From Geodermatophilus marinus (GTDB taxonomy: Bacteria; Actinomycetota; Actinomycetes; Mycobacteriales; Geodermatophilaceae), in the NCBI RefSeq assembly GCF_003428645.1, contig NZ_QVQH01000023.1:1-64000 (forward strand): a stretch of DNA of 64,000 nucleotides, given 5' to 3'. A program made the translations under genes and the position numbers. Below the pieces are notes generated by a model, which was not told the DNA's origin, made no database searches, and saw only the letters and a program-made list of their open reading frames with translations. Positions 28,123 through 37,216 of the stretch are shown here, in pieces (within the stretch, counting starts at the first letter, position 1; each line of letters starts with the position of its first letter).

Positions 28123-29403
28123 GTGGACTGCTTCGAGGTCACCGGCGGCACGGCCCTCTCCGGCCGGGTGCGGGTCACCGGCGCCAAGAACAGCGCCCTC
28201 AAGCTCATGGCGGCGGCACTGCTCGCGTCCGGGCGGACGACGCTGGACGAGGTCCCCGACATCCTCGACGTCGCCATCATGAGCGAGGTGCTGCGCCGCC
28301 TGGGCTGCGGTGTCACCTACGAGCGGTACGGGACCGGTGGGGGCGGCGGCCGGGTGGTCGTCGACGTCCCGGAGGAGCCCAGCACGGAGACCGACTACGA
28401 CCTGGTCCGCAAGATGCGGGCGTCGATCAGCGTGCTGGGGCCGCTGGTGGCCCGCTGCGGCTCGGCGCGGGTGGCGCTGCCCGGCGGGGACGCGATCGGG
28501 TCGCGCGGGCTGGACATGCACATCTCCGGGCTCGAACGGCTCGGCGCCACGATCGACAGCGAGCACGGCTTCCTCGTCGCCACCGCCCCGAAGCTGACCG
28601 GCACCTCGCTGTGGCTGGACTTCCCCTCCGTGGGGGCGACGGAGAACCTGGTCATGGCCGCCGTCCTCGCCGACGGCACCACGGTCGTCGACAACGCCGC
28701 CCGGGAGCCCGAGATCGTCGACCTGTGCTCGATGCTCAGCGCGATGGGCGCCCGCATCGAGGGGGCCGGGACCTCGACGATCACCGTCGAGGGCGTCGAG
28801 GAGCTGCGGCCGGTCACCTACACGACCGTCCCGGACCGCATCGTGGCCGGCACGTGGGCCATCGGCGCGGTGATGACCCGCGGGGACGTCGTGATCGAGC
28901 GGGCCGTCCCCGACCACCTGACGGTGGCCCTGGCCAAGCTCACCGACGCCGGCGCGCACGTCGAGCCGGTCGACGGCGGGCTGCGGGTCGCGATGGACGA
29001 CCGGCCGCGCTGTGTCGACATCGTCACGCTGCCCTACCCGGGGTTCCCCACGGACCTGCAGCCGATGGCGGTCGCGCTGGCCGCCGTCTCGACCGGCACC
29101 GCGCTGATCACGGAGAACGTGTTCGAGGGCCGGTTCATGTTCGTCAACGAGCTGGTGCGGCTCGGCGCCTCGGTGCGCATCGACGGCCACCACGCCGTCG
29201 TCCGCGGCCGGGAGCGGCTCTCCAGCGCCCCGGTGCTGGCCACCGACATCCGCGCGGGCGCCGGGCTGATCCTGGCCGGCCTGGTCTCCGACGGGGTGAC
29301 CGAGGTGCAGGACGTGCACCACGTCGACCGCGGCTACCCCGACCTCGTCGCCCAGCTGAGCGGGTTGGGGGCGCGGGTCGAGCGGGTGCAGCGCCCCGAC
29401 TAG
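28123..29403 (+). CDS. murA: UDP-N-acetylglucosamine 1-carboxyvinyltransferase
   Basis: A 426-residue enzyme that transfers enolpyruvate from PEP to UDP-GlcNAc, the first committed step of peptidoglycan synthesis. The N-terminal Lys-Asn pair is in [17 protein letters not shown], the C-terminal active-site loop has [11 protein letters not shown], and [15 protein letters not shown] is conserved. In the catalytic loop [15 protein letters not shown] the residue that is Cys115 in E. coli is Asp (D123). The same Cys-to-Asp exchange in M. tuberculosis MurA leaves activity intact and makes the enzyme insensitive to fosfomycin. Transcribed alone, with a hairpin after the stop. Confidence 0.96.
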   Translation: MDCFEVTGGTALSGRVRVTGAKNSALKLMAAALLASGRTTLDEVPDILDVAIMSEVLRRLGCGVTYERYGTGGGGGRVVVDVPEEPSTETDYDLVRKMRASISVLGPLVARCGSARVALPGGDAIGSRGLDMHISGLERLGATIDSEHGFLVATAPKLTGTSLWLDFPSVGATENLVMAAVLADGTTVVDNAAREPEIVDLCSMLSAMGARIEGAGTSTITVEGVEELRPVTYTTVPDRIVAGTWAIGAVMTRGDVVIERAVPDHLTVALAKLTDAGAHVEPVDGGLRVAMDDRPRCVDIVTLPYPGFPTDLQPMAVALAAVSTGTALITENVFEGRFMFVNELVRLGASVRIDGHHAVVRGRERLSSAPVLATDIRAGAGLILAGLVSDGVTEVQDVHHVDRGYPDLVAQLSGLGARVERVQRPD

Positions 29404-29427
29404 GCCCTCGCGCAGGGCGCGAGGGCC
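29403..29427 (+). terminator. Hairpin at the murA stop
   Basis: GGCCCTCGCGC (29403-29413), loop AGG, GCGCGAGGGCC (29417-29427): an 11-bp perfect GC stem beginning on the last base of the murA stop codon, between convergent genes. Confidence 0.7.
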
Positions 29428-29450
29428 TCCGTCAGCCGCCGGGGAAGCCG

Positions 29451-29762
29451 TCAGCCGCCGGGGAAGGAGGCGGCCAGCTGCCGCGCCCGGGCGAGGTCCT
29501 CGGGGAACACGAAGACCTCCTGGTGCAGCGGCGCGGGGGTGCGGATCGTCGAGCGGATCCCCGCGTCGGAGAGCACCGCGCGCAGCGCCAGGGCCGACTC
29601 CCGGCGCGGGAACGTGGCGATCCGGACGAGCAGGCCGTCGTCGGTCCGTGGCCGGTGCTGCGAGCCCGGGCCGAAGGCCCAGCGCAGGAACAGCGCCAGC
29701 CCGAGAAGCACGGCGAAGGCGATGATGAGACCCAGCGGCGCGAATCCACTGCCTCCGTACAC
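29451..29762 (-). CDS. Membrane-anchored DUF2007-like protein
   Basis: A 103-residue protein with one helix (LGLIIAFAVLLGLALFLRW) and a cytoplasmic domain of about 60 residues: LLVRIATFPRRESALALRAVLSDAGIRSTIR, then EVFVFPEDLARARQLAASF. This pattern (Ala-rich helix, L-x-x-AGI, V-x-P-E-D-x-x-x-A) fits the DUF2007 putative signal-transducing domain. GTG 29762 is preferred because GAGGGGG precedes it; GTG 29801 would add 13 residues. The stop is inside an 18-bp direct duplication (29430-29466), so a second copy of the last codons and stop follows. Confidence 0.7.
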   Translation of the reverse strand: MYGGSGFAPLGLIIAFAVLLGLALFLRWAFGPGSQHRPRTDDGLLVRIATFPRRESALALRAVLSDAGIRSTIRTPAPLHQEVFVFPEDLARARQLAASFPGG

Positions 29763-29828
29763 GGCACCCCCTCGTCCTCGGCCCCCGGACGAGTGTGCCA
29801 CCGCGCACGCCCGCCGTGCCGGGATTCC

Positions 29829-29840
29829 TACTGGTGGGTA
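29829..29840 (+). promoter_or_regulatory. Putative operator upstream of ecm
   Basis: TACTGGTGGGTA is a near-palindrome that matches TACCGGCGGGTA upstream of ccr in 10 of 12 positions and the dehydrogenase palindrome at 37895. It ends 7 nt before TAGACT (29848-29853), a likely -10 box 8 nt from the ecm ATG, so a bound protein would block the promoter. Inference from three sites in one window. Confidence 0.45.
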
Positions 29841-29861
29841 ACCGCCCTAGACTCCGGCGGC

Positions 29862-31877
29862 ATGCCGTTCCCTTCAGCGCCGAAGGACCGCGACCGCCCC
29901 TGGGTGATGCGCACCTACGCGGGCCACTCCTCCCCGGCCGAGTCCAACGCCCTCTACCGGCGGAACCTCGCCAAGGGGCAGACGGGGCTGTCGGTGGCCT
30001 TCGACCTGCCGACCCAGACCGGCTACGACCCGGACGACGAGCTCGCGGCGGGTGAGGTCGGCAAGGTCGGCGTCCCGGTCGCACACCTCGGCGACATGCG
30101 CGCCCTCTTCGACGGCATCCCCCTCGACGAGATGAACACGTCGATGACGATCAACGCGACGGCCATGTGGCTGCTGGCCCTCTACCAGGCCGTCGCCGAG
30201 GAGCACGGGCACGACGTCTCCCGGCTGGCCGGGACGACGCAGAACGACATCATCAAGGAGTACCTGTCGCGGGGGACCTACGTCTTCCCGCCCGGACCCA
30301 GCATGCGGCTGATCACCGACATGGTCGCCTACACGGTGACGGCCATGCCGCGGTGGAACCCGATCAACATCTGCAGCTACCACCTGCAGGAGGCCGGGGC
30401 GACGCCGGTGCAGGAGATCGCCTACGCGCTCTCGACCGCCGTCGCGGTGCTGGACTCGGTGCGCGACTCCGGGCAGATCCCGCAGGAGCGCTTCGGCGAG
30501 GTGGTCGCGCGCATCTCCTTCTTCGTCAACGCGGGCGTCCGCTTCGTCGAGGAGATGTGCAAGATGCGGGCGTTCACCCAGCTCTGGGACGAGCTGACCC
30601 GGGACCGCTACGGCGTGCAGGACCCCGGACTCCGCCGCTTCCGGTACGGGGTGCAGGTCAACTCGCTGGGCCTCACCGAGGCCCAGCCGGAGAACAACGT
30701 CCAGCGCATCGTGCTGGAGATGCTCGCGGTCACCCTCTCCCGCGACGCCCGCGCCCGGGCCGTCCAGCTGCCGGCGTGGAACGAGGCGCTGGGCCTGCCG
30801 CGTCCCTGGGACCAGCAGTGGTCGCTGCGCCTGCAGCAGGTGCTGGCCTACGAGACCGACCTGCTCGAGTACGACGACCTGTTCACCGGCTCGGTCGTCG
30901 TGGAGCGCAAGGTGGCCGAGCTGGTCGAGGGGGCCCGCGGGGAGATGGCCCGGGTCGCCGAGCTCGGCGGCGCGGTGGCCGCGGTCGAGTCCGGCTACAT
31001 GAAGGGCCGGCTGGTCGCCTCGCTGGCCGAGCGGCGGCGGCGGATGGAGAGCGGCGAGGACGTCGTCGTCGGCGTCAACCGCTTCGAGACCTCGGAGCCC
31101 AACCCCCTGCTCGCCGACCTCGACACCGCGATCCAGACGGTGGACCCCGCCGTCGAGGACGCGGCGGCCGAGGCGGTGCGGCGCTGGCGGGCCGAGCGCG
31201 ACCCCGAGCCGGTGCGCGCGGCGCTCGACCGGCTGCGCGCGGCGGCCGGCACGTCGGAGAACCTCATGGCGGCCACCCTCGGCTGCGCCCGCGCCGGCGT
31301 GACGACGGGGGAGTGGGCCGGTGTCCTCCGGGAGGTCTTCGGGGAGTACCGGGCCCCCACCGGCGTCGCGGCGGCCGCGGGCGGCGAGGCGGACGCGACC
31401 CTGGAGGGCGTCCGGGAGCGCGTGCGCGCGACGGGGGAGGAGCTCGGCGGCCGGTTGCGGCTGCTGGTCGGCAAGCCCGGCCTCGACGGGCACTCCAACG
31501 GCGCCGAGCAGATCGCCGTGCGGGCGCGCGACGCCGGCTTCGAGGTCGTCTACCAGGGGATCCGGCTCACGCCGCAGCAGATCGTGTCGGCCGCGGTGGA
31601 GGAGGACGTCCACGTCGTCGGGCTGTCGGTGCTCTCCGGCTCGCACCTGCAGGTGGTGCCGGCGGTGCTGCGCGGGCTGCGCGAGGCCGGGCTGGACGAC
31701 GTCCCGGTGGTGGTGGGCGGGATCGTGCCGGACGGCGACGCCCGCCGGCTGCGCGAGGCCGGCGTGGCCCGCGTCTTCACGCCGAAGGACTTCGCGCTGA
31801 CCGACATCATGGGCCAGATCGTCGACGTCGTCCGCGAGGCCCACGACCTGGACCAGCGGGCCCCCGCGCCCGCCTGA
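29862..31877 (+). CDS. ecm: Ethylmalonyl-CoA mutase-type B12-dependent acyl-CoA mutase (MeaA)
   Basis: A 671-residue protein combining the TIM-barrel mutase domain and a C-terminal cobalamin-binding domain in one chain. The barrel begins MRTYAGHSSPAESNALYRRN and continues QTGLSVAFDLPTQTGYD and VGVPVAHLGDMRALFDGIPL, a start shared with MeaA/ethylmalonyl-CoA mutase and distinct from the large subunit of methylmalonyl-CoA mutase. The B12 domain has DGHSNG with the lower-ligand His (H544), then GLSVLSGSHLQVV and VVGGIVPDGD. The probable reaction is (2R)-ethylmalonyl-CoA to (2S)-methylsuccinyl-CoA in the ethylmalonyl-CoA pathway, supported by ccr in the same window. Exact substrate is inferred; isobutyryl- or methylmalonyl-CoA mutase activity is less likely. 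ATG 29862 with a close -10 box suggests a leaderless mRNA. Confidence 0.88.
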   Translation: MPFPSAPKDRDRPWVMRTYAGHSSPAESNALYRRNLAKGQTGLSVAFDLPTQTGYDPDDELAAGEVGKVGVPVAHLGDMRALFDGIPLDEMNTSMTINATAMWLLALYQAVAEEHGHDVSRLAGTTQNDIIKEYLSRGTYVFPPGPSMRLITDMVAYTVTAMPRWNPINICSYHLQEAGATPVQEIAYALSTAVAVLDSVRDSGQIPQERFGEVVARISFFVNAGVRFVEEMCKMRAFTQLWDELTRDRYGVQDPGLRRFRYGVQVNSLGLTEAQPENNVQRIVLEMLAVTLSRDARARAVQLPAWNEALGLPRPWDQQWSLRLQQVLAYETDLLEYDDLFTGSVVVERKVAELVEGARGEMARVAELGGAVAAVESGYMKGRLVASLAERRRRMESGEDVVVGVNRFETSEPNPLLADLDTAIQTVDPAVEDAAAEAVRRWRAERDPEPVRAALDRLRAAAGTSENLMAATLGCARAGVTTGEWAGVLREVFGEYRAPTGVAAAAGGEADATLEGVRERVRATGEELGGRLRLLVGKPGLDGHSNGAEQIAVRARDAGFEVVYQGIRLTPQQIVSAAVEEDVHVVGLSVLSGSHLQVVPAVLRGLREAGLDDVPVVVGGIVPDGDARRLREAGVARVFTPKDFALTDIMGQIVDVVREAHDLDQRAPAPA

Positions 31878-31903
31878 GCCCAGCGGGGTGGATCCGGAGG
31901 CGT

Positions 31904-31957
31904 GGCCCCCTGCAGGGGCCCGCCGCGAGCGTATGAGTGGTGGGGAGCAGGGGGTCC
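31904..31957 (-). repeat. Dispersed intergenic palindromic element (minus orientation)
   Basis: Read on the minus strand: GGACCCCCTGCTCCCC at the start, a GCTCGCGGCGGG core and CTGCAGGGGGCC at the end. It lies between the convergent ecm and oxidoreductase genes and probably ends transcription from both sides. Confidence 0.75.
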
Positions 31958-31974
31958 TTCCAGGATCCACTCCG

Positions 31975-32994
31975 CTACAGCCGGACGGTGCGGCCCTCGG
32001 TGGCGCTGACCCGGGCGGCGTCCAGCACCGCCGCGGTCGCGACGGCGTCGGCCGGGTCCACCGGCACCGGGCCCTCGCCGCGCACCGCCCGGGCGAAGGC
32101 CGGGTAGAAGGTGTCCCAGGCGCCGCGCTCGCTGGGCACCGTCTCGGCGTCGTCCCCCCGGGAGAGCCGGCCCCACCGCTCCGGCGGCTCGACCCCCCAG
32201 CCGCCGCCGTCGGGCCGCCGGCCGGCCAGCAGCGCCGCCTCCTGCCCGTCCATGGGGCCGGCGACGGTGTAGCTGCCCGCGCTGCCGGTCACCCGGAACC
32301 GCAGCCCGGGCGCCCCCTCGCTCCAGCTGCCCCACAGGTGCGACCGCGCCCCGCCGGTGTGGACCAGCGCGAGGAAGACGTCGTCGTCCAGGCCGGTGTC
32401 GCGCACCCGCCGCTCGGCGTGCACCGCCTCGACCGGGCCCAGCAGCACCAGCGCCTGGTCGACCAGGTGGCTGCCGAAGTCCAGCAGCGTGCCGCCCCCG
32501 GCGGCGGGCGGGCCCGGCTCGGGGTCCCACCGCTCGAAGCGGGACTCCAGCCGCCGCAGCGCGCCCAGCCGGCCGCCGTCGGCCAGCGCGCGGACCGTGC
32601 GGAAGTCGGAGTCCCACCGGCGGTTCTGGTACGGCGCCAGCGGCAGCCCCAGCTCGGCGGCAAGCGCCACGGTCCCGCGGGCGGCGGGCGCGTCGAGGGC
32701 GAAGGGCTTGTCGCAGACCACCGCCAGCCCCAGCCGGAGCGCCTGCTCGGTGAGCTCGGTGTGCGTGCCGGCCGGGGTCGAGACCGCGACGGCCTCGGCC
32801 CCGGCGCCGACCAGCTCCTCGAGCGAGGCGAAGGTGCGCAGGCCCGGGTGGTCGGCCGCGACCAGCGCCTGCCGCGCGGAGGAGGTGGTCACCACGCCCA
32901 GCAGGTCGCACTCGCCGGCCGCGGCCAGCAGGGGGGCGTGGAACCACCGGCCGCCGAAGCCGTAGCCGACGAGTCCGAAGCGCACCGGGTCCAT
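31975..32994 (-). CDS. Gfo/Idh/MocA family NAD(P)-dependent oxidoreductase
   Basis: A 339-residue predicted sugar or inositol-type dehydrogenase. The N-terminal Rossmann fold is FGLVGYGFGGRWFHAPLL, the signature Lys-Pro is in AVVCDKPFALDAPAA, and the C-terminal domain has GGGTLLDFGSHLVDQALVLLG, where the His is the usual catalytic partner. Substrate unknown; the family covers glucose-fructose, inositol and related oxidations. The ATG at 32994 starts at the family's normal N-terminus. Transcribed alone or after the DUF2071 gene (57 bp gap). Confidence 0.9.
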   Translation of the reverse strand: MDPVRFGLVGYGFGGRWFHAPLLAAAGECDLLGVVTTSSARQALVAADHPGLRTFASLEELVGAGAEAVAVSTPAGTHTELTEQALRLGLAVVCDKPFALDAPAARGTVALAAELGLPLAPYQNRRWDSDFRTVRALADGGRLGALRRLESRFERWDPEPGPPAAGGGTLLDFGSHLVDQALVLLGPVEAVHAERRVRDTGLDDDVFLALVHTGGARSHLWGSWSEGAPGLRFRVTGSAGSYTVAGPMDGQEAALLAGRRPDGGGWGVEPPERWGRLSRGDDAETVPSERGAWDTFYPAFARAVRGEGPVPVDPADAVATAAVLDAARVSATEGRTVRL

Positions 32995-33051
32995 GCGCCG
33001 ATCCTGCACCCGGGTGCCACGGGGGCGGGATCCGCTCCGCGGCACCGGCGC

Positions 33052-33780
33052 TCACCGCAGGCGGGGGCCGAACCGCACGTCGACGCCGGGGGAGAAGAGC
33101 ACGCTGTCCGGGGCGCCGCCGACGCCGGGGAGCCCCGCGGCGGCCACGAGGTCGTCGCTGCACCCCAGCAGCTCGGCGGCGTGCAGCGGCCAGGCCGGGT
33201 GCTCGTTCGGCCAGTACGCCGGCCGGCCGCCCGCGGTCTGGTGCAGCCCCCAGCGGCCGGTGAGGAAGGCCGCGAGCGGGCCGGGGTCGGCCAGCCGCGC
33301 CCCGACCCGGACGACGACCCGCGAGCTCGCGCCCCGGGGCCCCGGCCACCGTCGGCGGGAGGTGTAGGTCAGCACGTCCCCGTCGCGCCGCACGCGCATC
33401 CGGGACCACAGGTACGGCAGCCCGGCGACCCACCGGGCGGCCAGCACCGGGAGCAGCCGGTCGGCGTCCAGCGACCGGAACACCACGCCGCGCCGGCCGG
33501 CGCCGTCCACGGAGTACAGCCGCACGTTCGTCTCGGCGAAGGACCCCAGCCAGGGCAGGCCCGGGGCGCCGAGCAGCCCGATGCGGCGCATGCGGAAGGG
33601 GATCAGCCCGACGTAGGTGGCGCCGTCGAGCTCGTCGGGGCGGGTACCCGGCGGGAGCAGCGGGGCGACCACCGCCGGGTCGGTCGCCCAGTGCAGGAAG
33701 GTGACGTCCCGCCAGCCCTGGGAGAAGACGGTGCGGCCGGCGGGGCGGGGTGCGGTGTCGGTGACCGCTTCCGGTTCCAC
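33052..33780 (-). CDS. DUF2071 (YqjF-like) protein
   Basis: About 242 residues. Signatures: VFSQGWRDVTFLHWATDPAVVAPLLPPG, then YVGLIPFRMRRIGLLG, SFAETNVRLYSVDGAGRRGVVFRSLDADRL and RWGLHQTAGGRP, all typical of DUF2071. Members resemble acetoacetate decarboxylase in fold, but no activity is established to my knowledge. GTG 33780 chosen because homologues start near this point; the frame is open 31 codons further upstream. It is divergent from the crotonase-type gene. Confidence 0.85.
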   Translation of the reverse strand: MEPEAVTDTAPRPAGRTVFSQGWRDVTFLHWATDPAVVAPLLPPGTRPDELDGATYVGLIPFRMRRIGLLGAPGLPWLGSFAETNVRLYSVDGAGRRGVVFRSLDADRLLPVLAARWVAGLPYLWSRMRVRRDGDVLTYTSRRRWPGPRGASSRVVVRVGARLADPGPLAAFLTGRWGLHQTAGGRPAYWPNEHPAWPLHAAELLGCSDDLVAAAGLPGVGGAPDSVLFSPGVDVRFGPRLR

Positions 33781-33848
33781 CCGGCCAGCGTCCCAGGGCG
33801 CCGGCCGGGGGCGTTGCCCCGACGGCGGCGGCGTGGTGGGGTCGGGCC

Positions 33849-34628
33849 ATGACCATGACCGCACAGGGCGCACCGCGGGTGGCGCGCGACGCCGACGTCG
33901 TCACCATCACCATGACCCGGCCGCAGCGCCGCAACGCGCTGTCCCGCGAGCACCTGCAGCAGCTGCTCGACGCGGTGACCGAGGCGGGCGGCTCCGACGC
34001 CGCGGGCATCGTGCTGGCCGCCGAGGGGCCGGTGTTCAGCGCCGGGCACGACTTCGCCGACGTGGCCGGGTCGTCGCTGCCGGAGGTGCGCAGCCTCCTG
34101 CAGCTGTGCACCGAGCTGATGCAGACCCTGCAGGAGGTGCCGCAGGTGGTCGTCGCCCGCGTGCACGCCCTGGCCACCGCGGCCGGCTGCCAGCTGGTCG
34201 CCAGCTGCGACCTGGCCGTCGCGGCGGAGTCCGCCGGCTTCGCCGCGCCGGGCGGCAAGGGCGGCTGGTTCTGCCACACGCCGATGGTGGCCATCGCCCG
34301 CAACGTCGGCCGCAAGCGGGCCATGGAGCTGGCGCTGACCGGGGACGTCATCGACGCGCGAACGGCGCTGGACTGGGGGCTGGTCAACCGGGTGGTCCCC
34401 GACGCCGAGCTGGACGACGCCGTGGCCGACCTCGTGCGGCGCGCCACCCGCGGCTCCCGGGCGAGCAAGGCCTGGGGCAAGCAGACCATGTACGCCCAGC
34501 TCGACCGCCCGGAGCGGGACGCCTACACGACCGCCGTCGAGGTCATGGCCGCGGCCAGCCAGCTGCCCGGCGCCCGCGAGGGGATGGCGGCGTTCCTGGA
34601 GAAGCGGCACCCGGTCTGGCCCGACTGA
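33849..34628 (+). CDS. Crotonase-superfamily protein lacking both catalytic Glu residues (ECHDC3-like)
   Basis: A 259-residue crotonase fold protein. RRNALSREHLQQLLDAV and GPVFSAGHDFADV provide the CoA-binding and oxyanion-hole elements. At the site of the first hydratase Glu the sequence is ATAAGCQLVASCDLAVAA (Gln), and at the second it is FAAPGGKGGWFCHTPM (Gly), so it lacks the acid/base pair of enoyl-CoA hydratases. It resembles ECHDC3-type enzymes of unknown reaction. It is unlikely to be the hydratase of the ethylmalonyl-CoA pathway, although it lies close to those genes. Confidence 0.88.
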   Translation: MTMTAQGAPRVARDADVVTITMTRPQRRNALSREHLQQLLDAVTEAGGSDAAGIVLAAEGPVFSAGHDFADVAGSSLPEVRSLLQLCTELMQTLQEVPQVVVARVHALATAAGCQLVASCDLAVAAESAGFAAPGGKGGWFCHTPMVAIARNVGRKRAMELALTGDVIDARTALDWGLVNRVVPDAELDDAVADLVRRATRGSRASKAWGKQTMYAQLDRPERDAYTTAVEVMAAASQLPGAREGMAAFLEKRHPVWPD

Positions 34629-34826
34629 GCAGCCGGCCGGCCCGTCCGGGTGAGGGTGCGCACACCCGGGATGAGGCGGGGCGGCGGGGGCCTTGCACCC
34701 CGGCGTGCGGAACGTCTGGGGGCTGACGCGGCGACGCGTCGTCGACCTGTGCCGGGTGACGGCCGGCGGCTGAGTGCGCGACCGCGCCCGCCGTCGTCCA
34801 CCCCCCTCCCCCGGAAGGCACTCCTC

Positions 34827-36173
34827 GTGCTCGCACGTCTCCGCCGCGTCCCCTTCGCGGCCCAGGTCCTCCTCGGCCTGGCGCTCGGCATCGCGCTCGG
34901 GCTCGTCGCCCGCGACCTGGGCCCCGTCGCCGACGGCTCGCCCAACTGGCTCACCAGCACCCTGCAGACCGTCGGTGGCACGTTCGTCACCCTGCTCAAG
35001 GCGCTGGTGCCGCCGCTGGTCGTCACCGCCGTCATCGTCTCCATCGCCAACCTCCGGCAGGTCTCCAACGCCGCCCGCCTGGCCGGCCAGACGCTGCTGT
35101 GGTTCGCGATCACCGCCCTGGTCGCCGTCACGATCGGCATCGGGCTCGGGCTGCTGACCGAGCCGGGCCGCAACAGCTCGGTGGACGCCGCCGCGCAGGC
35201 GGCCCCCGAGACCACCGGCTCCTGGTGGGACTTCCTCACCGGCCTGGTGCCCGGCAACGTCCTGGGCCTGCAGTCCTCGCCGGACGGCGTCCTGTCGTTC
35301 AACGTGCTCCAGCTGATTGTGGTCGCGGTCGCCGTCGGCGTCGCCGTCCTCAGGGTGGGCGAGCCGGCCGAGCCGTTCCTCGCGCTGACCCGCTCGGCCC
35401 TGGCCGTCGTGCAGAAGGTGCTCTGGTGGGTCATCCGGCTGGCCCCGGTCGGGACCGTCGGTCTCATCGGCAACGCCGTGGCCAGCTACGGGTGGGGGTC
35501 CCTCGGCTCGCTGGGGGTCTTCACCGGCGCCGTCTACGCCGGCCTGGCCCTGGTCCTCTTCGTCGTCTACCCGGTCCTGCTCCGGCTGCACGGGCTCTCG
35601 CCGCTGCGGTTCTTCGCCGGTGCCTGGCCGGCCATCCAGCTGGCCTTCGTGTCGCGCTCGTCGATCGGCACGCTCCCGGTGACCGAGCGGGTGACCGAGC
35701 AGAACCTGGGCGTGCCCCGGTCCTACGCCTCCTTCGCCGTCCCGCTGGGCGCGACCACCAAGATGGACGGCTGCGCCGCGATCTACCCGGCGCTGGCCGC
35801 GATCTTCGTGGCCCAGTTCTTCGGTGTGGACCTGTCGCTGACCGACTACCTGCTCATCGCCGTGGTCTCGGTCGTGGGCTCGGCCGCCACCGCCGGCGTC
35901 ACCGGCGCGGTGGTCATGCTGACCCTGACCCTGTCGACCCTCGGGCTGCCGCTGGCCGGCGTCGGCCTGCTGCTGGCCGTCGACCCGATCCTCGACATGG
36001 GCCGCACCGCGGTGAACGTCGCCGGCCAGGCGCTGGTGCCCACCGTCGTCGCCCGGCGCGAGGGCATCCTCGACGTCGCGCGCTACCGGTCGACCTCGAC
36101 GGTCGACCCGCTGGCCCCGGCCGCGGAGCGCGGGGGCGTGGACGCCGACCTCCGGGAGCGGGTCACCGCCTGA
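34827..36173 (+). CDS. Dicarboxylate/cation symporter (DAACS family)
   Basis: A 448-residue secondary transporter with about eight helices and two re-entrant hairpins. The substrate signatures are [14 protein letters not shown] (hairpin 1, Ser-rich), [23 protein letters not shown] (helix 7, NMDGT-like) and [20 protein letters not shown] (helix 8, with Asp and Arg that hold the substrate carboxylates). The Arg in helix 8 favours C4-dicarboxylates or acidic amino acids. GTG 34827 after GGAAGG. Uptake of malate, succinate or related acids would suit a cell running the ethylmalonyl-CoA pathway, but the link is inferred. Confidence 0.9.
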   Translation: MLARLRRVPFAAQVLLGLALGIALGLVARDLGPVADGSPNWLTSTLQTVGGTFVTLLKALVPPLVVTAVIVSIANLRQVSNAARLAGQTLLWFAITALVAVTIGIGLGLLTEPGRNSSVDAAAQAAPETTGSWWDFLTGLVPGNVLGLQSSPDGVLSFNVLQLIVVAVAVGVAVLRVGEPAEPFLALTRSALAVVQKVLWWVIRLAPVGTVGLIGNAVASYGWGSLGSLGVFTGAVYAGLALVLFVVYPVLLRLHGLSPLRFFAGAWPAIQLAFVSRSSIGTLPVTERVTEQNLGVPRSYASFAVPLGATTKMDGCAAIYPALAAIFVAQFFGVDLSLTDYLLIAVVSVVGSAATAGVTGAVVMLTLTLSTLGLPLAGVGLLLAVDPILDMGRTAVNVAGQALVPTVVARREGILDVARYRSTSTVDPLAPAAERGGVDADLRERVTA

Positions 36174-36177
36174 CGGA

Positions 36178-36229
36178 GGACCCCCTGCCCCCACCCCTCG
36201 CACGCTCGGGCGGGACCCTTCAGGGGGCC
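36178..36229 (+). repeat. Dispersed intergenic palindromic element
   Basis: GGACCCCCTGCCCCCACC at the start, core CTCGCACGCTCGGGCGGG, end CCCTTCAGGGGGCC; 52 bp, 4 nt after the transporter stop and 30 bp from the stop of the convergent lipoprotein gene. Outer arms CCCCCTG and CAGGGGG pair. Confidence 0.75.
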
Positions 36230-36259
36230 GAGCCGGGCCGGGACCGGGCCCGCGTCGTC

Positions 36260-37138
36260 CTACTGCTCGACCAGGTCGCCGCAGCCGGTCTCGTGCGGGA
36301 GCAGCGGCCGCAGCGTCAGCGCCCAGCGGGTGCCGTCGGCGGCCACCCACGGGGTGAGCACGTTCGCCCCCGCCGCGGCGGCGAGCACGGCGTCGGCCTC
36401 GTCCCCGCGGGCCACCACGCAGGAGAGCCCGAGCCGGGCGTCGAGGTCCTCGCCGGGCAGCGCCGGGCCGGGCCAGCTCACCTCCGGCTGGACCAGCTCG
36501 GAGTCGGGATCGGCCGTCCACGGCCGGACGACGGCGGCCACGGCCTCGGGCTCGTAGGGCTCGGGACCCTCGGCGCCCAGCGTCGTACCGGGGTCGGTGA
36601 GGACGTCGAGCAGGCCCTGCAGCGCACCGCGGGCCGTCCGCTGCTCCGGGGTCAGCGCCGGGTCGTCGACCTCCATGCCGAGGGCGTAGACCTCGCGCAC
36701 CTCCGTGCCGTCGTCGGTGACGAGCGTGAACCGGGTGGACGGCGCGTCCGCGATCGCCGGGCTGCCGAGGTCGCCGGTGTCGGTCACGCCGGCGGCGACG
36801 GCGCGGTCCACGACCGTCTGCACCCCGTCGGCGTCGAGCTGCCACAGCTGCAGGCTCGGCAGCGCGGGGGAGGGGTAGATCGCGATCTGCGCGCCCTGGG
36901 TGACCACCCGGCCGTCGGCGAGGACGGCCACCAGCGGCAGCCGGCCGGCCAGCATCTCCGGCGTCACGAACCCGCCGGTGTGCTCGACCTCCAGGACCAG
37001 CCGGGCCGGGCCCTCCGCGGGCGAGGCCGGCGGGGGGGCGGCGGTCTCCCCGCGCTGGGCGCACCCGGCCAGCACGGCGGCGACCGGGAGCGCGACGGCG
37101 AGCGCGACGGCGGGCCGGAGGAGCGAGGAGCGGCGCAC
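36260..37138 (-). CDS. Hypothetical lipoprotein
   Basis: A 292-residue secreted protein with signal peptide and lipobox ([10 protein letters not shown], Cys near residue 25). The mature part begins with an Ala/Pro linker, then a beta-rich domain: [58 protein letters not shown]. This pattern recurs in uncharacterised actinobacterial lipoproteins. Two further Cys ([10 protein letters not shown] and GCGDLVEQ) may form a disulfide. No enzymatic motif seen. GTG 37138 is 78 bp from the divergent nucS start. Confidence 0.82.
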   Translation of the reverse strand: MRRSSLLRPAVALAVALPVAAVLAGCAQRGETAAPPPASPAEGPARLVLEVEHTGGFVTPEMLAGRLPLVAVLADGRVVTQGAQIAIYPSPALPSLQLWQLDADGVQTVVDRAVAAGVTDTGDLGSPAIADAPSTRFTLVTDDGTEVREVYALGMEVDDPALTPEQRTARGALQGLLDVLTDPGTTLGAEGPEPYEPEAVAAVVRPWTADPDSELVQPEVSWPGPALPGEDLDARLGLSCVVARGDEADAVLAAAAGANVLTPWVAADGTRWALTLRPLLPHETGCGDLVEQ

Positions 37139-37216
37139 GCCCCCAGGATGCCCCCGGAGCGGCCCGGGCCCGGGCGTGCCGGTCGGACCGTTGCCGGTTC
37201 GGTACCGTCGGCACCC

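Noticed and set aside
29404-29860. rRNA operon expected after murA from the M. tuberculosis order
   Set aside because: No rRNA sequence is present; the interval holds only the DUF2007-like gene and the ecm promoter.
33603-37214. A 1203-codon minus-strand open frame across five genes
   Set aside because: Only its parts in other frames correspond to recognisable genes; the long frame crosses the symporter and lipoprotein genes in the wrong phase.
36974-37216. Regulator gene for the proposed TACYGGYSGGTA sites near nucS
   Set aside because: The only frames here are the lipoprotein start and nucS; no helix-turn-helix protein is encoded next to any of the three sites.
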